Shown here in pieces: positions 57,551 to 64,000 of a stretch of DNA of 64,000 nucleotides. Source of the stretch: Actinomadura macra NBRC 14102 (GTDB lineage Bacteria > Actinomycetota > Actinomycetes > Streptosporangiales > Streptosporangiaceae); NCBI RefSeq assembly GCF_001552215.1, contig NZ_BCQT01000010.1, forward strand, positions 62,001-126,000, written 5' to 3'. The position numbers were made by a program, and so were the translations under genes. The notes below the pieces were generated by a model that was given only the letters and a program-made list of their open reading frames with translations, ran no database searches and was not told the origin of the DNA. Each line of letters starts with the position of its first letter. Within the stretch, counting starts at the first letter, position 1.

Positions 57551-58267
57551 TCAGCTCAGGACGGCGTTCAGGCGTTCCTCACGGAGTCGGCCCGCCCAGG
57601 AGTCGTCGATGGGCTGGAGTTGGCGTCCGGCCGCCCAGCTGAGCAGCAGGTCGGCCAGGCCAGGGTTGCGGACGAGCGCCGGGCCGTGCATGTAGGTGCC
57701 GAGGACGCGGCCGCTGTAGGCGCCCTCGTAGCCGCTGCCGTCGCCGTTGCCGATTCCGGCCACCACCTTCGCGAACGGCTTGGCGCCGGGGCCGATGCTG
57801 GTGGCGCCCTGGTGGTTCTCGAAGCCGGTGATGCGGGGGACGCTCAGCTCCGCCGACACGTCGCCGACGACCTCGCCCACCGCGCGCTGCTGGCCGCGGC
57901 CGGAGCGGATGTCGAGGATGCCAAGACCCGGGACGGGCTGGCCCTCCTCGCCGCCGAACTCGTGGCCGAGGATCTGGAACCCGGCGCAGACCGCGAAGAT
58001 CACGGCACCGCGCTGGGCGGCGGTGCTCAGGCCGCCGTCGGCGCGCAGCCGCTGGGCCGCGAGGATCTGCGGACGGTCCTCGCCGCCGCCGAGCAGGTAG
58101 ATGTCGCCGTCGGTGGGCACCGGCTCGTCCGACCGCATGTTGATCGTCTCGGTCGCGATGCCGCGCAGCGCGGCGCGGCGTTCGAGGACGATGGTGTTGC
58201 CCTGGTCGCCGTAGGTGCTGAGCAGGTCGGGGTAGACCCAGACGATCTTGATTCGGTTAGACGACAC
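57551..58267 (-). CDS. gatD: Lipid II isoglutaminyl synthase, glutaminase subunit
   Basis: A 238-residue class I glutamine amidotransferase. The nucleophile Cys94 is in FAVCAGFQILG and the catalytic His194 is in TYMHGPAL. The N-terminal VYPDLLSTYGDQGN is typical of GatD/CobQ-like proteins. With MurT it amidates the D-glutamate of lipid II to D-isoglutamine, needed for efficient transpeptidation in Gram-positive bacteria. The GTG start at 58267 lies 11 bp inside the end of murT, so the two subunits are translationally coupled. Confidence 0.93.
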   Translation of the reverse strand: MSSNRIKIVWVYPDLLSTYGDQGNTIVLERRAALRGIATETINMRSDEPVPTDGDIYLLGGGEDRPQILAAQRLRADGGLSTAAQRGAVIFAVCAGFQILGHEFGGEEGQPVPGLGILDIRSGRGQQRAVGEVVGDVSAELSVPRITGFENHQGATSIGPGAKPFAKVVAGIGNGDGSGYEGAYSGRVLGTYMHGPALVRNPGLADLLLSWAAGRQLQPIDDSWAGRLREERLNAVLS

Positions 58268-59507
58268 GGCCGTACCTCGTTCGGATGTTCTGGAAGGCGG
58301 TGTAGTTGGCGATCACGTCGAGGTGGCCGGGCGGGACGGCCATGACCGCCTGGTCGATGTCGTCCACGAGGGTGAAGGCGACCTCGGCGGCCTCCAGCCG
58401 GGCGGCGAGGTCGATGCGGCGCTCGCCGGTGACCCAGACGGGACGGCCACGCAGGATGCGGTAGTCGACGTCCCAGAGCCAGGACGTGTCGCGGCCGTCG
58501 GGGCCCTGCGCGTTGATCGAGAGGGCGACGGGGCCGGGCGCGGGTTGCAGGACGTCGAACGCCTCCAGCCAGCCGGCGGGGTTCTTCGACAGCAGCAGCC
58601 GGATCCGGCGGCCCTCGTGCTCGACCGTGGTGTAGCGGCCCGCGACGGACTTGACCTCACTGAGCAGCGGCAGCGCCTGCTCGGGCGGGACGCCGAACTG
58701 GGCGACGACCGCCAGCGCGACCAGGGCGTTCGAGCGGTTCGCGCGGCCCGGCAGGGACAGCCCGGAGAGGGGGAACGCGCGGCCGTCCGGGGTCGTGATC
58801 TGGTCGCCCTTCAGCGTCCAGTCGGGGCGCGGACGGGCGAAGTGGCACTGGCGGCAGCGCCAGTCGCTGTCCTCGTCGGTGTCCTGGCGGTCGAGGGGGC
58901 CGCCGCACTCCGGGCAGCACCAGGAGTCCTCGCGCCAGTGCTGACCCGCAGCGACCCACGTCACACTCTTGGCGGTGGACGCGCCCCAGGTGACGAGTGG
59001 GTCGTCGCAGTTGGCGATGACGTGGCTCTGCGGGGACTTCTCCAACGCGCGCCGCCACTTGCCGGCCAGCAGCCAGATCTCGGCGGCACGGTCCATCTGG
59101 TCGCGGCTGAGGTTCATCAACGCGACGACGTTCGCGCCCGTCTCGGCCAGCACCATCGGGACGTACTTCTCGTCACACTCCAGCACGCCGTAGCGGGCCG
59201 TGGGCGCGGACGCCAGCGCGGACACGTGCCCGGTGGGCATGTTCGCGCCGAACGCGTTGGTGGCGACCTCCCCCAGCGGCGTCATCGCCGAGGTGATCAG
59301 CCGGGTCGTCGTCGTCTTACCGTTGGTGGCGCTGACGAGGACGAGCTTGCGGTCCTTCGCGAGCCTGGTCAGCAGTTCGGGGTCGAGTCGCAGGCCGATC
59401 CGCCCGCCGATCACCGAACCGTCCCCACGGCCCGCGATACGGGACATCTTGGCGGCCGTACGACCGAGCGCGACGGCCAGCTGCGAACGCAGCGGAAGAT
59501 CGCTCAT
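58257..59507 (-). CDS. murT: Lipid II isoglutaminyl synthase, Mur ligase-like subunit
   Basis: A 416-residue Mur ligase homologue starting MSDLPLRSQLAVALGRTAAK at ATG 59507. The ATP-binding P-loop is SATNGKTTTTRL (GKTTTT at 63-68). A Cys4 zinc ribbon inserted in the central domain is visible as CCPECGG (Cys198, Cys201) and WRCRQCHF (Cys218, Cys221), as in staphylococcal and pneumococcal MurT. The C-terminal DUF1727 domain includes DTSWLWDVDYRIL. It activates the lipid II D-Glu carboxylate for amidation by GatD-derived ammonia. Confidence 0.94.
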   Translation of the reverse strand: MSDLPLRSQLAVALGRTAAKMSRIAGRGDGSVIGGRIGLRLDPELLTRLAKDRKLVLVSATNGKTTTTRLITSAMTPLGEVATNAFGANMPTGHVSALASAPTARYGVLECDEKYVPMVLAETGANVVALMNLSRDQMDRAAEIWLLAGKWRRALEKSPQSHVIANCDDPLVTWGASTAKSVTWVAAGQHWREDSWCCPECGGPLDRQDTDEDSDWRCRQCHFARPRPDWTLKGDQITTPDGRAFPLSGLSLPGRANRSNALVALAVVAQFGVPPEQALPLLSEVKSVAGRYTTVEHEGRRIRLLLSKNPAGWLEAFDVLQPAPGPVALSINAQGPDGRDTSWLWDVDYRILRGRPVWVTGERRIDLAARLEAAEVAFTLVDDIDQAVMAVPPGHLDVIANYTAFQNIRTRYGRVV

Positions 59508-60028
59508 TGACTCCGTCTTCTCTCCATGCACCGGGGCTACGAGCCTAGAGTCTGTCTCAAAGTGGCCTCCGCCGTCACCGTGAGCGCGTCACCTGACCGT
59601 TGGAGCGAAGCCGGAGGCGAGCCCCCACGGGAAGATCGCGAAGCGATGCGCACTCGCACAAGCACGATCAAGAGGCGAGCCGCCAGGCGAGCCCCTTGGG
59701 CCAGGATTGCGGTGACCACAGCCTAGCCGCTGATCGGCGCGCCTGCGCGTGTGCGCGTCGTGAAACGACACGCGCTGACATGCCCTGGAATGCGACGAGC
59801 ATCACAGCCGATCGTGTAAACCACTCGTGGCAATGTTGACCGGTACCGAGGTGTCGTGATTCTGTGCGACCCCCGACGCGGTGAGCCAGATTCCCAACCA
59901 CGCGTCCTAGAACGACGTCACCCACTACTTTTGTCGGGAGCCCTGCGGTTTGCGGGGAAGCGGTGCCCGTCCGAGGCGGGCCGAGATCGCTGGCGTGGGC
60001 GAAGCGGCGACAAGGCGAGGTCTGAGCG
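59508..60028. other. Non-coding region with short palindromes
   Basis: This 521-bp stretch between divergent murT and the zinc-ribbon gene has only short, incoherent open frames. It contains small hairpins such as ATCGCGAAGCGAT (59635-59647) and a GCGTCGTGAAACGAC region near 59755. A TTGACC at about 59837 may be a -35 box for the zinc-ribbon gene. It could hold a worn repeat element. No RNA gene is recognised. Confidence 0.45.
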
Positions 60029-61513
60029 ATGCAGTGTCCGACGTGCGGTTCCAACACGCCCGGGACGCTCGGCAAGTGTTCGAACTGCGAGGCGCCGATC
60101 GACGTGTACTCGGTCGGGCCGGCCGCTTCGCTGGGGGCGCCGCTGGGGGCACCGATGCGCGAAGGGTCAGCCGACGCGCTGGGCGACAAGACGATGATGG
60201 TGCCGCCGACGCAGTCCTGGGCTCCTGGCGGGTCGTCCTGGTCGCCCGAGCCGGCGTCCGTGAGCACGCCGCCGCTGGGCGCGCCGCCCGCACCCGCGCC
60301 GGCACCGTTCGCCCCGCCCATGTCCATTCCGCCCATGTCCACTCCGCCCACGCCCACTCCGGCCGTCCAGGCGCCGGGGACGCTCGCGTCCTCCGACCCC
60401 GAGTCGACCGCAGCGTGGACGTACGACCCCCAGGGCGACTCCGGCGGCTTCGACAGCCTGCCGCCGCCCGCGTCCTCCTGGCCGGGCAGTGCCGCGCCCG
60501 CCGTCCCGGTCCAGCCGGAGCAGGCGCCGGAGCCCGCGCCGGAGCCGGAGTCGATCGTCCCGGAGTCGTGGTACGCGCAGCCGCGCAAGCCGCAGGCGCC
60601 GGAGGCCGAGGCGACGCAGGTGTGGACGCCGCAGCCCTCGCCGGCCGACCAGGTGTGGGGCGCGCCGCCCCCCGTCCAGGCGCCGGCCACCATGATGGAC
60701 GCGACCGTCATGGACGGCGCTCCACAGCTCGCCCCCGGTCCGATGGGCGCGCCGATGGGCGCGCCTCCCATGGGCAGTACCCCAATGGGTGGCACCTCCA
60801 TGGGCCAGGGCATGCCGATGGGGCCCGACCCCATGGGACAGGGCGAGCCCCCGTACGCGGGGTACCCCGGCCAGGGCCCGGCGCGCTCGGGCGGCGGGAC
60901 GAGCAAGCCGCTCCTCGTCGCGGTCTCCGCGCTGGTCACCGTCGCGATCGCGGCGGTCGCGTTCGTGATGTGGCCCTCGGGCGGCGGCGGCAAGGGCACG
61001 GCCAAGTCCTCGCCGTCGGCGGGCGCCAACACCAAGGTCGCGCAGACGAACAAGATCCCGAACGTGGCGCGGCAGCAGGCGGGCGCGATGAACGCGGTGC
61101 TGAACGCGAGCGTCGACACCCGCCGCGTCCTCGCCGGAGCGCTCGGGCAGGCCCGTACCTGCAAGAACCTGCCCCAGGCCATCCAGGGTTTCCAGACCGT
61201 CGCGCAGCGGCGCCAGAACCAGATCCGGCGCACCAAGAACCTCAAACTCGACAAGCTGTCGAACGGGGAGCGGCTGCGCGGTTCCTTGAACCAGGCCCTC
61301 GCGGCCTCGCTCCAGGTCGACCAGGTGTTGCTGCAGTGGGCGCAGCGCAACCAGGCCAAATGCAAGGGCAAGCCCCGTCCGGACGCGGCGCACGTGCCCG
61401 GGCGCGGGGCGGCGGAAACGCGCGCCACGCTCGCCAAGCGGCAGTTCGTCATCCTGTGGAATCCCGTCGCGCGGAGCACCGGCCAGCCGCAGCGGAGCTG
61501 GCAGCGGGTCTGA
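60029..61513 (+). CDS. Zinc-ribbon single-pass membrane protein, Pro/Met-rich linker (paralogue 1)
   Basis: A 494-residue protein. An N-terminal zinc ribbon has Cys3, Cys6, Cys17 and Cys20 (MQCPTCGSN, GKCSNCEAP). About 270 residues of Pro/Ala/Ser-rich linker follow, ending in a methionine-rich stretch (230-272, MGAPMG-type repeats). One transmembrane helix spans 294-315 and ends in MWPSG. The outside domain of ~180 residues is helical and basic with two cysteines (ARTCKNLPQ, QAKCKGKP). The next gene encodes a protein of identical layout. The family was not recognised. The topology suggests a cytosolic sensor linked to an extracytoplasmic domain. Confidence 0.72.
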   Translation: MQCPTCGSNTPGTLGKCSNCEAPIDVYSVGPAASLGAPLGAPMREGSADALGDKTMMVPPTQSWAPGGSSWSPEPASVSTPPLGAPPAPAPAPFAPPMSIPPMSTPPTPTPAVQAPGTLASSDPESTAAWTYDPQGDSGGFDSLPPPASSWPGSAAPAVPVQPEQAPEPAPEPESIVPESWYAQPRKPQAPEAEATQVWTPQPSPADQVWGAPPPVQAPATMMDATVMDGAPQLAPGPMGAPMGAPPMGSTPMGGTSMGQGMPMGPDPMGQGEPPYAGYPGQGPARSGGGTSKPLLVAVSALVTVAIAAVAFVMWPSGGGGKGTAKSSPSAGANTKVAQTNKIPNVARQQAGAMNAVLNASVDTRRVLAGALGQARTCKNLPQAIQGFQTVAQRRQNQIRRTKNLKLDKLSNGERLRGSLNQALAASLQVDQVLLQWAQRNQAKCKGKPRPDAAHVPGRGAAETRATLAKRQFVILWNPVARSTGQPQRSWQRV

Positions 61514-61615
61514 CCGGGCTGATCACGAGCGCGTTGCGACCTGGGCGCGGGCAGTCCGCGTGCGGGGACGGCGCGTTATCTTTGCACCGGTGAATCTCAG
61601 GGGTTAGGGGACGTT

Positions 61616-62782
61616 ATGCGGTGCCCGGGCTGCGGTAGTGACACCACGTCGGCGTTGCCTCGATGCACCCGATGCAACGCTCCGCTTGACCACGCGTCCG
61701 GCGGCGGAGATACGACCGCCCGAGACCCGTCGGAGAGCGGCGCGCCCGCCTCCTTCGGCCAGGACCCGACCGTCCGCGGTCCCTTCGGCGAGGAGGCGAC
61801 CACCCGCGACGTCGAACCGTCGAGCTTCCCCCCGCCGAAGCCGAGCCCATCGAAGCCGGGCCCTCCGGGTCCCGGCGCTGAGGGCTCCGCCCCGCCTGGC
61901 CCCGGGCCGACGGGTCGCCTTCCGTTCGGGCAGGGCAACACGCTCGGCGCGGGGCCCGTCCCGCCGCCCGCGCGAGAGCCCGGTCCGATACCGGGAGTGC
62001 CCCAGAACCCCATGCCGGGGCCGCCGCAGGGCCCGACGCCGGGGCCGGTGCCGCCTCCGTGGGCTCCGTCACCGCAGGAGCCCATCCCGTGGCCGCCCGC
62101 GCCGGCCGACCACACGACGCCGATGCCGCCGGCAGGGGAGACCTCGATCCCGCTCTCCCCGGAGCCTTGGTCGGAACCGGCCATGTGGCAGCCACCGGCG
62201 CCCGCGAAGAAGAGCAAGCAGCCGTACCTGCTGATCGCGGCGGGCGTCCTCCTGCTGGCGGGCGTCGCGCTCGGGATCGTGCTGTGGCCGAGCGGGCCCA
62301 AGCCGAATCCGGCCGCCGGCAACACGGGCACGCAGCAGAGCCCACGCATCGCCGCCGACAGCACGAGCGGCTCCCCCACCGCCGACGGCGACCTCACCGA
62401 GCAGGCCGGGGTGGTGAACGAACTGCTCAAGGAGATGTCGGGTACCCGCTCCGACCTCGGCTCGGTGGTGACGGCGGGCTGCGGCACGACCGGGCTCCAG
62501 CGCATCCGCGACCAGCGCCAGGAGCAGCTCGGCAAGGCCCGCGCGCTGGAGGTGAGCGCCTTCGACGACGGCGACGCCCTCAAGGACGCGCTGGTCCGCG
62601 CCTTGGAGGCGTCCGTCGCCTCCAACCGGCGCTACCTCGCGGTCTCCCCCGGCTGCCCGTCCGACGACGAGGTCCAGAGCCTCAACCAGGAGGCCAGCGA
62701 CGCCAAGAGCGAGTTCATCCGCCTCTGGACGCCGATCGCCGAACAGGCCGGCCTGGACCCCCGCAGTGAGGGCCAGATCTGA
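61616..62782 (+). CDS. Zinc-ribbon single-pass membrane protein (paralogue 2)
   Basis: A 388-residue protein with the same architecture as its upstream neighbour. Cysteines are again at 3, 6, 17 and 20 (MRCPGCGSD, PRCTRCNAP), followed by a Pro-rich linker to ~197 and one transmembrane helix (203-224) ending LWPSG. A helical outer domain follows with two cysteines (TAGCGTTGL and SPGCPSDDE). Outer-domain sequence similarity to paralogue 1 is low, but both contain a four-helix-like pattern ending in an IRLWTPIAEQAG / VILWNPVARSTG motif. ATG 61616 is four bases after GGGGA. Function is unknown. Confidence 0.72.
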   Translation: MRCPGCGSDTTSALPRCTRCNAPLDHASGGGDTTARDPSESGAPASFGQDPTVRGPFGEEATTRDVEPSSFPPPKPSPSKPGPPGPGAEGSAPPGPGPTGRLPFGQGNTLGAGPVPPPAREPGPIPGVPQNPMPGPPQGPTPGPVPPPWAPSPQEPIPWPPAPADHTTPMPPAGETSIPLSPEPWSEPAMWQPPAPAKKSKQPYLLIAAGVLLLAGVALGIVLWPSGPKPNPAAGNTGTQQSPRIAADSTSGSPTADGDLTEQAGVVNELLKEMSGTRSDLGSVVTAGCGTTGLQRIRDQRQEQLGKARALEVSAFDDGDALKDALVRALEASVASNRRYLAVSPGCPSDDEVQSLNQEASDAKSEFIRLWTPIAEQAGLDPRSEGQI

Positions 62783-62800
62783 CCCGGTCCAGGCCGGCGG

Positions 62801-64000
62801 TCATCCGCTCTCCGGCTCGGGGTTGAGGAAAGGGAGGGCGGCGGACGTGTCCTCGAAGGGGTCGATGAAGCGGTCCGCCCAGCACAGCACCGGTTCCAGC
62901 CACGGGGTGACCCGCATCGTCTCGGCGACGTGCTCGATCCGCTCGTCCTCGTCGAAGCCGAGCGCGACGACCGGCAGGTCGCGGAAGAAGCCCGCGTGGT
63001 CGTCGTCGCCGTACAGGGCGGTGAGGGCGAGGGGCCGGTTGCGTTCCAGCTCCATCGACAGCGGATGGCGGCGCAGCGCGTGGAGGCGGTGGCCGAGCCT
63101 GGCGTCCGGCGGCTGCTTCAGGCCGGGCAGCGGGTAGTCCAGGGGCGGCGCCGGGGTGTGCTTGTCGGGGACGCCCTCGCCGTACGGGAAGAGGCGATCC
63201 ATCTCGTGCAGCCACCGCACCTGCGGGATGACCCACGCCGGGCCGGGCGCGACGCCGGAGGCACCACCGCCGAGGAGCCGCTGCGCCACGTCCGCCGCGG
63301 TGCCGGTGAGGTCGGACGGCGGGTAGGCGGTGCGCAGCGCCCGCGAACGGCGGGACACGGCGCGTTCCAGGACGGTCGCGAGCGCGCACTCGCGGAGCCT
63401 CGGCGCGAGCCGCGACCAGCCCCGGGCCAGGTCGGGCGGGACGGCGGGCAGCGGACGGTTGGCGACGTGCGCGAGGACGAGCGTGTCCGCCCAGAGCCGC
63501 AGCCAGCCCCAGTCGGGGTTCACCGCGACGAGGTCGGCCTCGCGCAGCTCGTACAGTGTGCAGGCGCGGCCGGAGCGGCACTCGCAGCCGCAGGCGGCCG
63601 AGCGGCGGCCGTCCACCGGGGGCGGCGGGCCCGGCAGCTCCGCCTCGCGGCCCTCGCCGAGCGGAACCCGGACGCGCAGCGGGCGGTCCATGCCGTCGGC
63701 GAACACGGCGGCGACGCCCGGGCGCAGCGACACGACCTCGCGGGACTGGTCCTCGTCCAGGTTCATGGCCGCGCCGACCTGGTACCGGTCGTCGTGGGCG
63801 GGCAGCCGGTGCACGACCTTCAGCGCGGTGTTCTTGATCACATCGGGGACGAGCTTGGTCGGGATCTGCTCGGCGACGATGATGCCCTCGCCGTACGCGC
63901 GGATCTCGGCGAGCATCCCGGCGAACAGCTCCACGGCGTGCGAGCTGGTGCGCTCGGGCCCGCGGTTGCGCAGCAGCCGGTGCGCCTCCTCGATCACGAT
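62801..64000 (-). CDS. HerA-like ATPase, C-terminal part (runs off right edge)
   Basis: The frame is open to the window end and covers 399 residues of a longer protein. Its first residues IVIEEAHRLLRNR are the Walker B region of a HerA/DUF87-type hexameric ATPase. FAGMLAEIRAYGEGIIVAEQIPTKLVPDVIKNT is the sensor/arginine-finger region typical of the family, and GAAMNLDEDQSREVVSLRPG follows. The rest includes a cysteine cluster (CGCECRSGRAC) that may bind zinc, and a helical tail. The Walker A part is outside the window. It converges with the zinc-ribbon paralogues, leaving an 18-bp gap. Confidence 0.82.
   Translation of the reverse strand: MVIEEAHRLLRNRGPERTSSHAVELFAGMLAEIRAYGEGIIVAEQIPTKLVPDVIKNTALKVVHRLPAHDDRYQVGAAMNLDEDQSREVVSLRPGVAAVFADGMDRPLRVRVPLGEGREAELPGPPPPVDGRRSAACGCECRSGRACTLYELREADLVAVNPDWGWLRLWADTLVLAHVANRPLPAVPPDLARGWSRLAPRLRECALATVLERAVSRRSRALRTAYPPSDLTGTAADVAQRLLGGGASGVAPGPAWVIPQVRWLHEMDRLFPYGEGVPDKHTPAPPLDYPLPGLKQPPDARLGHRLHALRRHPLSMELERNRPLALTALYGDDDHAGFFRDLPVVALGFDEDERIEHVAETMRVTPWLEPVLCWADRFIDPFEDTSAALPFLNPEPESG

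Noticed and set aside
1..64000. tRNA or rRNA genes and complete insertion sequences
   Set aside because: No TPsiC-like GGTTCGAATCC signatures, rRNA segments or transposase motifs were noticed by reading; a covariance-model search was not possible.

Overview
This is a 64-kb chromosomal window from a high-GC actinobacterium, most likely Thermomonosporaceae (Actinomadura or a close relative). The evidence is very high GC with many GTG and TTG starts, mycothiol synthesis (MshA), CarD, an F420-type PPOX enzyme, MurT/GatD, an HbhA-like protein, and several DUF397 plus XRE/DUF5753 pairs. No rRNA, tRNA, CRISPR array or intact transposase was seen.

Layout. 0-9 kb: hmgA (homogentisate dioxygenase), a DUF2637 membrane protein, ispF-carD, an LpqE-like lipoprotein, and the phosphate regulon core phoP/phoR (regX3/senX3) divergent from phoU, with an 11-bp-periodic PHO box between them. 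9-24 kb: an XRE/DUF397 pair, a SARP regulator divergent from an alpha/beta hydrolase, gpmA-ybjN-mshA (order as in mycobacteria), an SDR, a methyltransferase, a universal stress protein, a macrodomain protein, an extradiol dioxygenase/MarR pair, an AlkZ-like protein with a TetR gene, and a second MarR gene. 24-31 kb: trpS behind a complete ribosome-mediated attenuator (12-codon leader peptide with tandem Trp codons and interchangeable hairpin arms), MarR-MFS-PPOX, and a BlaI/M56 pair divergent from cydAB with three palindromes at 15-bp spacing. 31-47 kb: AlaX, the DUF2516-hbhA-XRE cluster, a zinc metallopeptidase, DUF2207, a GntR-MFS operon flanked by two similar small membrane proteins, asparaginase, a BKACE enzyme, dtd, ygfZ, a Fur-family regulator, nitrobindin, DsrE and TerC.

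47-57 kb is the accessory, partly decayed part: a lower-GC class 3 lipase, a Ser/Thr kinase with TPR-like repeats, a DUF397 relic, a multiply broken GHKL ATPase-nuclease gene, a DUF222/HNH protein, a 168-bp element with 14-bp terminal inverted repeats, a frameshifted DUF397 gene next to an intact one, an XRE gene and an HATPase gene. 57-64 kb: gatD/murT (lipid II amidation), two tandem zinc-ribbon single-pass membrane paralogues, and the C-terminal part of a HerA-like ATPase running off the right edge.

The best-supported regulatory circuits are the trpS attenuator, the PHO box, the BlaI operators facing cydA, the SARP-type heptamer repeats and a near-perfect GntR palindrome. All are read from sequence alone and none has been tested computationally.
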